From Bacteroidota bacterium (GTDB lineage Bacteria; Bacteroidota; Bacteroidia; Chitinophagales; UBA2359), in the NCBI GenBank assembly GCA_020631155.1, contig JAHDHV010000009.1:1-44034 (forward strand): a stretch of DNA of 44,034 nucleotides. Reading direction: 5' to 3'. Numbering within the stretch: the first letter of the stretch is position 1; each line of letters begins with the position of its first letter. The notes beneath the pieces were generated by a model, which had not been told where the DNA came from, ran no database searches, and saw only the letters and a list, made by a program, of their open reading frames with translations. A program made the position numbers and the translations under genes. Shown here piece after piece: positions 1 through 8,246 of the stretch.

Positions 1-54
1 TGTTCTACTTTCATTTAGCTAACATTTTGTTATTCCCTAAATCCTTGACACACT
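1..54. repeat. Right end of a G-family 439-bp element, cut by the window edge
   Basis: The last bases read ATTCCCTAAATCCTTGACAC followed by ACT. This matches the right terminus of the complete element at 5678-6116, including the preceding AACA-N-ATTTTG stretch. Only the right end lies in the window, so the target duplication cannot be checked here. It is a second copy of the same family. Confidence 0.7.
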
Positions 55-140
55 CATAAAATCTTTTTATCCGTTAAAGGAACTAAAAAAGGCATTTATG
101 GAGTTATATTCAACATATCTTCAACCAAAAAAAGACAAAT

Positions 141-641
141 ATGCCCCAAAGTAGTCAAGCACCCACAACATTATCTTTTTCCAAAGTGCTATCTAGCCTT
201 GAAGTTATTGGATTATTATCCATATTTTTATTGCCAGCCTATTACTATGGTAGCTTACCTGATTTAGTGCCTAGTCATTATGGTTTTAATGGATTACCTG
301 ATGCTTATGCTAAAAAAAGGATGATTTGGTTTTTACCTGCCATGACAATTGTTACATATATATCATTGTTGATTGGCATCTATATACTAAAAATTCAATT
401 GAATAATAAAAATTTTCCACAAGAGATAAAAGCACAACTAGATGCTTCTGTTGACATGATGAAAAGTTTGAGATTATTTATAATATTTTTGTTTCTGTAT
501 TTAACCTATTCAAATATTCAAGTAGCTTTGGGTAATGCTGTTGGCTTAGGAGCTTGGTTTACAGTTGTTGTTGTAGTCGGAATACTTGGAATATTAGGTT
601 ACTTTTTAATCGTTAGAATAATAACGCAAAAGCCTAGTTAA
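141..641 (+). CDS. DUF1648-domain membrane protein
   Basis: Small integral membrane protein of 166 residues with about four membrane segments (roughly 21-37, 62-84, 110-127 and 135-160). After the first segment, residues 39-59 carry the DUF1648 pattern: LPD-x-VPSH-x-G-x-x-G-x-PD-x-Y-x-KK. The family pattern is also found in SdpI-type immunity proteins, and a full SdpI homologue is encoded at 12184, but this protein lacks the SdpI half. No specific function can be given. The ATG at 141 follows an A-rich stretch typical of Bacteroidota starts. It appears to be a single gene: there is a 255-base gap to the next gene and no clear terminator. It lies 86 bases downstream of a mobile-element end. 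Confidence 0.75.
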   Translation: MPQSSQAPTTLSFSKVLSSLEVIGLLSIFLLPAYYYGSLPDLVPSHYGFNGLPDAYAKKRMIWFLPAMTIVTYISLLIGIYILKIQLNNKNFPQEIKAQLDASVDMMKSLRLFIIFLFLYLTYSNIQVALGNAVGLGAWFTVVVVVGILGILGYFLIVRIITQKPS

Positions 642-896
642 GTTTATGTTTAACAAATAGCCTCGCTTACGTTTTTAATAAATCATTTTTTTAGGTATTG
701 AAATTAAATTACTGGTATAAGTAGCTGTATATAATAAGGTGTTTGCGTTTGGTGAAGTGTTTTTGAAAAAATATGAATAAAAAACTGGTATATTATTGAT
801 TATTTTAGTATCTTTGCTCCGTAAAAATCAACACAAAGTATGCTATTAAATTTTCATACTATTAAAGTGTGTTTTTAAAAATTTTAATCTAAAAAA

Positions 897-2141
897 ATGA
901 ACAATTCAATTTTAAGAGTTACATTTTACTTATTTGTGTTTGTTTTTTTTCTTTCCTGTGCTAAGGAAGATAATAATACACTGACAGAGGAAACAAATCT
1001 TGAAGAGCAAAGCAATCAAGAGGAAAATACATCAGAAGGTGTACATATAAACATCAGTTTGACAGATGCGCCAATAGATTTAGATGCAGTGAACATTGAT
1101 ATTCAAAGTATTGAGCTGAAAACTGATATTGGACAACATAGTTTACAAACAGAAGCAGGCATCTATAATCTTTTGGAATTACAAAATGGCGTGAAAACGC
1201 TACTTTCACAAGATACTGTGGAGTTTTCTTTCTTAAAACAAATTCGCCTGATTTTGGGAGAAAACAATACCGTAGTAGTAGATGGGGAAACCTTTAACCT
1301 CCGCACGCCAAGCGCAGAACATTCAGGGCTAAAAATCATTGTTAATCTACCTGTAGACAGCCTAAAGGAAATGGCATTTGTCATAGACTTTGATGCCAAA
1401 AAATCCATTAAGCAACTAGGAAATGGTGAATATTTGTTAACACCAGTTCTGAAAATAATTAGCTTTAATGGGAGACCATTTACAAATGGAGATGACGATG
1501 GAGACGATGATGATGACGATGATGATGACGATGATGATGATGGAGATGATGACGATGATGATGGAGATGATGACGATGGAGATGATGACGATGGAGATGA
1601 TGACGATGGAGACGATGATGACGATGATGGAGACGATGACGATGGAGATGATGACGATGATGACGATGATGACGATGATGACGATGATGGAGATGATGAC
1701 GATGATGGAGATGATGACGATGGAGACGATGATGATGATGATGAAGTACAACTAACAGAGGAGCAGATAGTTGCAATTTTAAGCAATTATGCTGGCTATG
1801 AATGGGATGAGGCAGAGACTAAAAAATCCTGTTTATTAGGTGATTATATATTGATAGAGTTAGAAGCAATTGATAGTAATACTGAGCCTGACGAATTGAA
1901 ATTGTTGGCGGATGCCGATGCGAATGTAATAGGGGAGGTGGTGAAAATACCAAAAAGTGAATTGCCAGATGCCATTCAAACAAACATAACAACAGACTTT
2001 TCAGAATATACAATTAGCAATAAGAATTATTTAATGGTTATGAGTGATGGGGCGATGTATTATTCTGTTAATTTAAAAAATCCACCTGAAAAATTGACTT
2101 TGTATTTTGATGCTAATGGCGACTTACTGTGTAGAGAGTAA
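897..2141 (+). CDS. DUF4382 lipoprotein with a long Asp/Gly tract and PepSY-like C-terminus
   Basis: A 414-residue predicted lipoprotein. The signal peptide is residues 1-20 and the lipobox cysteine is C21 (FFLSC). Residues about 48-190 match DUF4382 (start SLTDAPIDLDAVNIDI, then a beta-rich region ending LLTPVLKII). Residues about 198-282 are almost purely aspartate, broken by single glycines every 4-14 residues. Residues about 285-414 look like a small PepSY/BLIP-like domain (YAGYEW, a KIPKSELPDAI stretch, LYFDANGDLL at the end). The Asp tract could bind calcium or act as a stiff polyanionic linker; that is inference. It is encoded by a GATGAC/GATGGA microsatellite, so its length is likely variable. 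Outer-membrane attachment is expected from the lipobox. It appears monocistronic, with a strong hairpin at 2274-2321 downstream. Confidence 0.8.
   Translation: MNNSILRVTFYLFVFVFFLSCAKEDNNTLTEETNLEEQSNQEENTSEGVHINISLTDAPIDLDAVNIDIQSIELKTDIGQHSLQTEAGIYNLLELQNGVKTLLSQDTVEFSFLKQIRLILGENNTVVVDGETFNLRTPSAEHSGLKIIVNLPVDSLKEMAFVIDFDAKKSIKQLGNGEYLLTPVLKIISFNGRPFTNGDDDGDDDDDDDDDDDDDGDDDDDDGDDDDGDDDDGDDDDGDDDDDDGDDDDGDDDDDDDDDDDDDDGDDDDDGDDDDGDDDDDDEVQLTEEQIVAILSNYAGYEWDEAETKKSCLLGDYILIELEAIDSNTEPDELKLLADADANVIGEVVKIPKSELPDAIQTNITTDFSEYTISNKNYLMVMSDGAMYYSVNLKNPPEKLTLYFDANGDLLCRE
1489..1743 (+). repeat. GAT/GAC-GGA microsatellite coding for the Asp/Gly tract
   Basis: About 255 bases made only of GAT, GAC and GGA (rarely GGC-free) codons inside the DUF4382 lipoprotein gene. 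Codons alternate GAT and GAC, so the tract is not a pure trinucleotide repeat, but many stretches such as GATGATGACGATGG recur. All three forward frames and some reverse frames stay open here, which produces spurious Met/Thr-, His- or Ser-rich reading frames. Confidence 0.9.
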
Positions 2142-2273
2142 TTTTTTGCTAGAAATCAGCTATTAGAATGTAGTCTTTAAACCTATTTGTTTGATTATCA
2201 GGTAAATAGATAGGCTATTTGTTTTTTGAACAAAAACTATTTATATGTTTAATATAAAATAATAAATTAAAGT

Positions 2274-2321
2274 AAATCCGATTTCCAATCACATAATATT
2301 AATTAATTGGAAATCGGATTT
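2274..2321 (+). terminator. Strong hairpin terminator after the DUF4382 lipoprotein
   Basis: A 16-bp perfect inverted repeat (AAATCCGATTTCCAAT at 2274-2289 and its complement at 2306-2321) with a 16-base AT-rich loop, followed by T residues. It lies 130 bases after the lipoprotein stop and 78 bases before the next start, so it probably insulates the two genes. Confidence 0.75.
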
Positions 2322-2398
2322 TTTAGATTAACAGTGAACTCTTGCCAAAAAACGAAATCCTTTTTTGTCATTTTTAGTTCTTTGCCTATTTTTGCTTC

Positions 2399-4486
2399 AT
2401 GAAAAAAAATAAGCAGAAAAATAAACGGGCAACTCAACATAAAACCTCTTCTTCCAAACGAAAAAAAGCCACTCAACAAAAGCAGCCGCAAAGCTTCTTC
2501 CAACGACACAAAATGGCTTTATTAACCCTATTCTCTTTGGGGTTTTTGTTGTACATCTATACTACTAGCTTCGATTATGTACTAGATGATCGTTTGTACA
2601 TTATTGCCAATAATCACACCCAAAAAGGCTTTGCAGGGATTCCTGATATTGTGATGAATGAAAGTTTGCATGGCTTTTTTGGAGAAACCAAAGACCTATT
2701 GGTTGGGGGGCGTTACCGACCGCTTGCCATCATCACCTATGCCATTGAGTATCAGTTGTTTGGGGCGAAACCTGGATTAAGCCACTTTATCAATATCATT
2801 CTTTATGCTTTAACAGGCATCTTGTTATTTCGCCTTTTGCATCGGCTATTGCCACCCGATCCGACAAAGCATCAAAAGTGGTATTTGACGCTGCCTTTTG
2901 TGGCCACTGCCTTATTTTTAGTGCATCCATTGCACAGCGAAGTTGTTGCCAATATTAAAGGGCGAGTAGAGATATTGGCTTTATTAGGGGCTTTGTATAC
3001 GCTTTATTTGTCCTTAAAATTTATTGATACTAAAAAAGTTAAATACCTGATATTTAGCGGGATTACCTTCTTTTTAGCTTTGACTTCCAAAGAAAGTGCG
3101 ATTACTTTTGTGGCGATCCTTCCACTCACTTTTTACTTTTTTTCCAAAGCTTCTATCAAAGATACCGTAACGGCTATGATGCCTATAGGTATAGCTACAA
3201 TTGCATTTTTAGCGATTAGAACCGCCGTTTTGGGGTATTTTATAAGCAGTGGAACCAAAGTTACCGAGCTACTCAATGATCCTTTTTTGGAGGCAACTGT
3301 TGCCGAAAAATTTGCCACTATCTTCTATACATTAGGTATTTACATTCAATTACTTTTCGCGCCTATCACCCTCACCCATGACTATTATCCCAAACAAATA
3401 CCGATTATCAATTGGGCAGATTTGCGCGCCATTATTCCACTTATTTTGTATGTAGCAATGGGTTTATATGCACTTTGGGGGCTACGCAAAAAAAATGTCG
3501 TTGCCTATGGAATTGCTTTTTATTTGATTACTTTTTCGATTGTTTCCAACGTATTTTTCCCAATTGGTGCCTTTATGAATGAGCGATTTATGTACATTCC
3601 TTCCGTTGGTTTTTGTTTGATATTGGGTTATTTAATTACAAGAAAATTGCCTGCTTGGTCAGAAAATTGGCCGAAACTTTCTTATAGTTGGCCAATCATA
3701 CTTACAGGTGTATTATTATTTGCCTATTCACTGCGAACTTTAGCACGTTTACCTGCTTGGAAAAGCAATCAAACCCTTTTCTTAACAGACGTTCACAATT
3801 CTCCCAATAGTACAAAAGCCAATACTTCGGCAGGGGGCACATTGATAGAGGGTTCAAGTCCGAAACCACCTTCTAAAAAGCGCACTACCGATATGCAAAA
3901 AGGGATTCGATATTTAAATAAAGCCCTAAAAATTTATCCTGATAATAAAGATGCGCTGCTATTATTGGGGGGAGCGCATTTTGATTTGAATAAAGATTAC
4001 GATAATGTATTTAAGGCCTATTACGAACTATTATCTACCAATCCAACGCATGTACAGGTGCATCGTGCTTTGTCTATTATGTCGGAGACGGAGGAGGATG
4101 TGGGTAATGCGAAAAAGCTGGTTAATTTTTACGAAAAAAAGGTATTGCCTTTAAATCCTACAACAGCAACTCCTTATGATGCTTTAGGGGTATTGTACGG
4201 TAAAAAACTCAATAATCTGGAACAATCTATCAGCTATTTTAAACAAGCTTTGACTTATGATGATCATGAGGTAGGGACTTACCACGATTTGGCGGTCGCC
4301 TATGGAATGCAAGGCAGGTTTGAAGACGGCCTAGCAATGGCCAACAAAGCATTGGAGCGTGACCCGGGTAATGCCAAAACATATTTAAATATTGCCATTA
4401 CTTATCAAAAAATGGGGCAAAACGAAAAAGCAGAAGAGTACTTCCAACAAGCTTTTCAATTAGACCCTAACTTAAAACAGCATTAA
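2399..4486 (+). CDS. TMTC/DUF1736-like GT-C glycosyltransferase with C-terminal TPRs
   Basis: Polytopic membrane protein of 695 residues. Residues 1-37 are Lys/Gln-rich and cytoplasmic. The first membrane segment (about 40-55) is followed by the acidic pair D63-D64 (VLDDRLY), the position where GT-C enzymes carry catalytic acids. Further segments run to about residue 450, with FGETKDLLVGGRYRPLAI and a HPLHSEVVANIKGR stretch resembling TMTC-type O-mannosyltransferases and PMT-like bacterial proteins. Residues about 500-690 form tetratricopeptide repeats (LNKALKIYPDNKDALLLLG, YFQQAFQLDPN). Known relatives transfer a sugar from a polyprenyl-phosphate donor to protein outside the membrane; for this protein that is inference. 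The next gene encodes a polyprenyl-phosphate sugar synthase-like GT2, a fitting donor supplier. ATG 2399 is the first start after the hairpin. Confidence 0.75.
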   Translation: MKKNKQKNKRATQHKTSSSKRKKATQQKQPQSFFQRHKMALLTLFSLGFLLYIYTTSFDYVLDDRLYIIANNHTQKGFAGIPDIVMNESLHGFFGETKDLLVGGRYRPLAIITYAIEYQLFGAKPGLSHFINIILYALTGILLFRLLHRLLPPDPTKHQKWYLTLPFVATALFLVHPLHSEVVANIKGRVEILALLGALYTLYLSLKFIDTKKVKYLIFSGITFFLALTSKESAITFVAILPLTFYFFSKASIKDTVTAMMPIGIATIAFLAIRTAVLGYFISSGTKVTELLNDPFLEATVAEKFATIFYTLGIYIQLLFAPITLTHDYYPKQIPIINWADLRAIIPLILYVAMGLYALWGLRKKNVVAYGIAFYLITFSIVSNVFFPIGAFMNERFMYIPSVGFCLILGYLITRKLPAWSENWPKLSYSWPIILTGVLLFAYSLRTLARLPAWKSNQTLFLTDVHNSPNSTKANTSAGGTLIEGSSPKPPSKKRTTDMQKGIRYLNKALKIYPDNKDALLLLGGAHFDLNKDYDNVFKAYYELLSTNPTHVQVHRALSIMSETEEDVGNAKKLVNFYEKKVLPLNPTTATPYDALGVLYGKKLNNLEQSISYFKQALTYDDHEVGTYHDLAVAYGMQGRFEDGLAMANKALERDPGNAKTYLNIAITYQKMGQNEKAEEYFQQAFQLDPNLKQH

Positions 4487-4615
4487 AGTTTTAGAGTTTG
4501 GAAGGTTACAAAGTTACAAGGTTTTAAGGTTTTTTATTTTTTTAAAATAAACCCATAACCACAAACTCACAACCACAAACTCACAACCACAAATCCACAA
4601 CCACTAAACCAAATT
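4487..4615 (+). repeat. Spacer with two short-period repeat arrays
   Basis: The 129-base spacer between the GT-C and GT2 genes holds an AAGGTTAC/AAGGTTTT array (about 4497-4541) and an ACAACCACAAACTC-type array (about 4553-4604). The first type recurs after the CPBP protease gene (13740-13812) and at 14535-14560. It has no coding potential. Confidence 0.7.
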
Positions 4616-5362
4616 ATGTTAAAAAACAAAAAAGTAGTAGTAGTCATGCCTGCTTATAATGCAGCGAAAACACTGGAAAAAACCTATCAAGAAATTCCTT
4701 TTGATATAGTAGATGAGGTCGTTGTTGTAGATGATGCGAGCAGCGACAACACTGTGGAGGTAGCCAAACAGTTGGGCATTCAACATGTTATTCGCCATGA
4801 TAAAAACAAAGGATATGGTGGAAATCAAAAAACCTGTTACAATAAAGCATTAGCATTAGGTGCAGATATAGTCATTATGGTGCATCCTGATTATCAGTAT
4901 ACCCCCAAACTCATTCCTTCGATTTCACACATCATTGCCAACGAACTCTACCCTGTTGTATTGGGGTCGCGAATTTTAGGCAAAGGTGCATTGATGGGCG
5001 GAATGCCTATTTACAAATACATCGCTAATCGACTGTTAACCTTTTTTCAAAATGTAGTGATTGGGCAGAAACTATCCGAATACCATACTGGTTATCGCGC
5101 TTTTTCCAAAGAAGTTTTGGAAAGCATTAACTACGAAGCCAACTCTGATGATTTTATTTTTGACAATCAAATGCTGTCACAAATATTTTACGCAGGCTTT
5201 GAAATCGCCGAAATTACCTGTCCCACCAAATATTTTACCGATGCCTCTTCTATCAATTTCAAACGCAGTTCCATTTATGGATTAGGGGTACTCAAAACGT
5301 CTATCATGCACCGTCTACAACTCTGGGGATTGACAAATTTTGAGATTTACAAAGAAAAATAG
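4616..5362 (+). CDS. GT2 polyprenyl-phosphate glycosyltransferase (DPM1-like)
   Basis: A 248-residue GT-A fold enzyme. The N-terminal strand VVVVMPAYNAA is followed by VVVVDDASSDNT (D39-D40) and HDKNKGYGGN. The DxD-equivalent region is VHPDYQYTP (residues 89-97), a form common in the family. It has no membrane segment at the C-terminus, so it resembles soluble dolichyl-phosphate-mannose synthase-type proteins. The expected reaction is transfer of a sugar from a nucleotide donor to polyprenyl phosphate at the inner membrane face; the sugar cannot be read from sequence. It lies 129 bases downstream of the GT-C/TPR gene in the same orientation, suggesting donor synthesis for that transferase. 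The ATG at 4616 follows an AT-rich leader. Confidence 0.85.
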   Translation: MLKNKKVVVVMPAYNAAKTLEKTYQEIPFDIVDEVVVVDDASSDNTVEVAKQLGIQHVIRHDKNKGYGGNQKTCYNKALALGADIVIMVHPDYQYTPKLIPSISHIIANELYPVVLGSRILGKGALMGGMPIYKYIANRLLTFFQNVVIGQKLSEYHTGYRAFSKEVLESINYEANSDDFIFDNQMLSQIFYAGFEIAEITCPTKYFTDASSINFKRSSIYGLGVLKTSIMHRLQLWGLTNFEIYKEK

Positions 5363-5551
5363 GAGTACTACCTAACTATCCTGAAATTCCAAATTAAGGT
5401 ATGTTTCATTTTCTTCCTAACACTTTGGTTGTGAGATTGCCTTTTTAGACTTTTGGCTTTTCAGCTGTTAGAAATTAGCGATTAGAGTTCAGAAATTGGA
5501 AATTATTTTTTGAACTTCCTTTTAGCTATAAGTTTTTGATTATTAATTCTA

Positions 5552-5652
5552 TAAGAACAGTAACAGCTAAAACCGCTGACAGAACTCATTCAAAAAGATA
5601 CTAAAAAGCCAAAAAACGAATCTACGAACTGTCAAAGTAGCCATAAACTGTT
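5552..5652 (-). repeat. E-family dispersed repeat, reverse copy
   Basis: The reverse complement begins AACAGTTT..CTACTTTGA.AG, passes through TTCGTAGATTCGTTTTT and ends GAGTTCTGTCAGCGGTTTTA. It matches copies at 6909-7043 and 10451-10597 over about 100 bases, with scattered changes. It is non-coding and lies just left of the G element. Confidence 0.7.
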
Positions 5653-5677
5653 AGGTAGACAAACACTGTATTTGAAT

Positions 5678-6116
5678 GAGTGTGTCAAGAAAAGAGGGAA
5701 ATCGAATAATAACAGCTTTTGCCTTAATCTTAAAAAGTCTCCCTTTCCCTACGTTTTTTTCTTTTTGCTTGATAAAAATAGTAAGGACGTAATGCATTAC
5801 GTCCCAACGACGATGAAACTTTTTCGCTAAAAATTGGAATAAAACGCTAAAATCTCCTAAGGTGATACTCCTTTTTTTGTCAAGGTAAATATCTGATAAT
5901 CAGAGGATTAAAGTTTGAGTAAAATTCGGTGGATTCTTAAAATCCGTATCACTGCGGATATTTCTTAACGAGTTTTATTCCAATTTTCTTAACGCAAAAA
6001 CTTTCAAGGTCACTGCTAAAAACTAAGAAAAAAATGATATTTTGTTTTTGGGAAAAGTAAATATTCATCGTTCATTTAACACAATATTTTGCGATTCCCT
6101 AAATCCTTGACACACT
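5678..6116. mobile_element. G element: 439-bp non-coding insertion with 10-bp target duplication
   Basis: The ends are inverted repeats: GAGTGTGTCAAG at the left and CTTGACACACT at the right, extending imperfectly into AGGGAA-N-TCG. The sequence GTATTTGAAT stands immediately outside both ends (5668-5677 and 6117-6126), a 10-bp target-site duplication. A second, inner inverted repeat (TAAAAATTGGAATAAAACGC at about 5829 against GAGTTTTATTCCAATTTT at about 5970) gives a large foldback. It also contains the palindrome at 5785-5804. It has no open frame of note, so it is non-autonomous. The right end recurs at 1-54. Confidence 0.75.
5785..5804. repeat. 20-bp perfect palindrome inside the G element
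   Basis: GGACGTAATGCATTACGTCC is its own reverse complement. A related palindrome, GACGTAAAATTTTACGTC, lies at 14517-14534. Both fit GACGTAA-N4-TTACGTC, a small hairpin type. Confidence 0.8.
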
Positions 6117-6202
6117 GTATTTGAATCATATCCAAATTAAGTAGGTAGACAAAATTAAACAACCATTGAATTTGTTTTAGAATATTGAAAGTGAATGAAT
6201 TA

Positions 6203-6230
6203 TCTCATGTCTTGAATCTTATGTCTAAGT
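6203..6230 (+). repeat. Heptad array (TCTCATG, TCTTGAA, TCTTATG, TCTAAGT)
   Basis: Four successive 7-base units of the TCT-YAWR type, 39 bases upstream of the EGF-like lipoprotein start. It sits at the end of a C-type stretch (AGACAAAATTAAACAACCAT onward, from about 6150) that recurs at 25150-25247 and, reversed, at 21483-21590. Confidence 0.7.
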
Positions 6231-6268
6231 ACTTATTTCCTGTTTTATGTCTTAAACTTTGTTTATTT

Positions 6269-6880
6269 ATGAAAAAGATCATTCAATTATTTTTATTTAC
6301 TCTATTTTTAGCATGTAGTTTTTCTTGCAATCAAAAAGTTCGTGTAGAACGCCCTCCAACCCCAGTTGATACCAACAAATGTCCGCCGGGATACTATGGC
6401 AATGACTGTCAACTTATTGACTGCTCCATAGTAGATTGTCCTGTCAATGCCATTTGCAATAAAGACGGCAGCGGCACCTGTAGCTGTGAAGATGGTTACG
6501 ATGCCGAAATAGACAATCAGGGGGATTATATTTGTAACACCCCTAGCCGCAACAAATTTGCAGGTAACTATGTTGGCAGTGATGCCTGCTCCGTATCCGA
6601 AGACAGCGATACCTACCTTTGTGTTATCAGAGCGAATAGCGAGGATATTAAAGAGTTTTATATGGATAATTTTGGGGGATATAGTGTTAGCATCAAAGCC
6701 CTTGTTAGCGATGAGGTTTATTTTACCATTCCACCACAAGACGCTGGAAAACTTCGCTTTGAGGGATTAAGCTTAGGCACCTACAACCCTAGTGCAAGAA
6801 GTATCCAAGTATCTTATCGGGTAGGCATTATAGGGGAAGGCATAGGAGAAGAATGTCAAATGTTATTACGTGTAAAATAG
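6269..6880 (+). CDS. EGF-like cysteine-rich lipoprotein
   Basis: A 203-residue exported protein. I chose ATG 6269 because it opens a proper signal peptide (MKKIIQLFLFTLFLAC); an in-frame upstream start at 6185 would put repeat sequence in front of it. The lipobox cysteine is C16 or C20. Residues about 38-88 hold an EGF-like pattern: CPPGYYGNDC, DC, CPVNAIC, GTCSCEDGYDAE, YIC, i.e. eight closely spaced cysteines and the usual G-Y/F. Residues about 90-203 form an unassigned beta-rich domain beginning NKFAGNYVGSDAC, which resembles the small beta-barrel part of many Bacteroidota lipoproteins. Its function is unknown; a surface location is likely. It appears to be a single gene flanked by repeats. 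Confidence 0.7.
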   Translation: MKKIIQLFLFTLFLACSFSCNQKVRVERPPTPVDTNKCPPGYYGNDCQLIDCSIVDCPVNAICNKDGSGTCSCEDGYDAEIDNQGDYICNTPSRNKFAGNYVGSDACSVSEDSDTYLCVIRANSEDIKEFYMDNFGGYSVSIKALVSDEVYFTIPPQDAGKLRFEGLSLGTYNPSARSIQVSYRVGIIGEGIGEECQMLLRVK

Positions 6881-6908
6881 GCCTGCTCCAAATAGGGTAT
6901 TTTTCAAC

Positions 6909-7043
6909 CAAACAGTTTGTACCTACTTTGATAGTTCGTGGATTCGTGATTCGTGATTCGTTTTTGGACTTTTGATTTCTTTTTAAACGAGTTCTATAAC
7001 GAAGGCTTTAGCCGTCATAGTAGTTACAAATATTTAGCAGTTA
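6909..7043 (+). repeat. E-family dispersed repeat
   Basis: About 135 bases from CAAACAGTTTGTACCTACTT to the segment AACGAAGGCTTTAGCCGT and AGTTACAA. It shares most positions with 10451-10597. The GGCTTTAGCC segment is a small hairpin. It is non-coding. Confidence 0.8.
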
Positions 7044-7132
7044 GGGGCATCTGTAAAATCTTTCGCAGTCAACTCAAGCAGACCAGTTAATTGTTGTAAC
7101 ACCAACTCATTAGTAGCTACCTACTGCTCATA

Positions 7133-7188
7133 TCTCATATCTCAAGTCTCATATCTCAAGTCTCATATCTCAAGTCTAATGTCTAATA
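7133..7188 (+). repeat. Heptad array of eight units
   Basis: TCTCATA and TCTCAAG alternate three times, then TCTAATG and TCTAATA: eight exact 7-base steps. It lies just after the stop of the minus-strand AraC gene and is followed by ATACCATTGTCA, the terminal motif of the F repeats. Confidence 0.85.
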
Positions 7189-7200
7189 TACCATTGTCAT

Positions 7201-8082
7201 TTAACAACTTGTTCGCTTTAACAACTGATATTCGCCCTGTTTTTTAAAATCCCGAATAGACATACCAGTATACCGTTTAAAGGTTTTGGAAAGATGACTG
7301 ACATCGGTAAAACTCAGTTCGTCAGCAATTTCGGAGAGGGTATAATTAGAGTTAAGCAAGCGAATTTCGACCAATTTCAGTCTGGTTTTGATGATGTATT
7401 CTCGGAGGGACATATTTACTTTTTTGCGGAAAAATTCACTCAAATAATTAGGAGACAGTAAAAAGGTTTTTGCCAATTGTTCCACCTTTAATAAATGCGG
7501 TGCGCTGATGTGCTCATTAATATAGCCCAGTAATTTGGTGATGCGCTCGTCATTTTCGGTCGTTGTTGCTACTTCATAAAATGAACTTTGTTTAATATTA
7601 CGCAATAGGATTTCCAAAATGCTGGTCATAAAACTTTTAATCAGTGCCATAGAAGTTGTCCCATAATTTCGATTTTCTTTTAATATCAAATCAATGAGGG
7701 TGTGAATGTGTTGTCGGTCTAATTCACTGTGGATAATATCACCGGGCAGTTGATTATAATTGGATAAAATATAGGCAGCCTCTTTAAACCACTCGTATCG
7801 CTTTACCCCATCGCGCGTATTTGTATGGAAAAAATTAGAAGTAAATTTTAAAAAAACAAATTGAGAAGGCTCGTCAATTTGGAAAGAATGACATTTTAAA
7901 GGCGGTAACAAAAACAAACTTCCCTTTTTATAGGCATATTCATTATAATTGATACACTGTGTTCCTAGACCTTTTTTTATTAATACCAACTCAAAAAAGT
8001 TGTTTTTAACAGGTCGTTGCTGCCATTCGCTCAATTTAATTTCTTGTACATCAAAAGGTTTATAGGCTTCAATAACTCGCAT
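7201..8082 (-). CDS. AraC-family transcriptional regulator
   Basis: A 293-residue regulator from the ATG at 8082 (a start 39 bases upstream is possible but adds a non-conserved leader). The N-terminal half (about 1-170) is a cupin-like sensor domain, with YEYAYKKGSLFLLPP-like features. The C-terminal third (about 195-290) has the two helix-turn-helix motifs of AraC/XylS proteins: LLKVEQLAKTFLLSPNYLSEFFRKKV, and YTLSEIADELSFTDVSHLSKTFKRYTGMS with RDFKKQ. It is divergent from the monooxygenase pseudogene at 8247, with a 164-base spacer, so that gene was probably its target. The effector is unknown. Confidence 0.85.
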   Translation of the reverse strand: MRVIEAYKPFDVQEIKLSEWQQRPVKNNFFELVLIKKGLGTQCINYNEYAYKKGSLFLLPPLKCHSFQIDEPSQFVFLKFTSNFFHTNTRDGVKRYEWFKEAAYILSNYNQLPGDIIHSELDRQHIHTLIDLILKENRNYGTTSMALIKSFMTSILEILLRNIKQSSFYEVATTTENDERITKLLGYINEHISAPHLLKVEQLAKTFLLSPNYLSEFFRKKVNMSLREYIIKTRLKLVEIRLLNSNYTLSEIADELSFTDVSHLSKTFKRYTGMSIRDFKKQGEYQLLKRTSC

Positions 8083-8246
8083 AATGTTCGTGTTTTTAGC
8101 AAAAATAGCTAAAAAAACCACTATTTTTACTCATTTTGCAATTAAAAACCTTTAAAAATACCAAAACAACCATTTTTTTTACCTAAACACAGAACATAAA
8201 GTAGCCCATCTTTGCATGACTTATCATTTAAAAAAATAAGAAAGTT

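Noticed and set aside
141-641. Full SdpI immunity protein
   Set aside because: Only the DUF1648 pattern is present; the SdpI-specific G-I-R-T-P-W-T region is missing, unlike 12184-12846.
1163-1786. Ser-, Met/Thr-, His- and Ile-rich open frames over the Asp tract in other frames
   Set aside because: They are shadows of the GAT/GAC/GGA microsatellite; the DUF4382 lipoprotein in frame explains the region.
6203-7188. CRISPR or satellite array from the heptads
   Set aside because: Period is 7 bases and units drift; no spacers and no cas genes.
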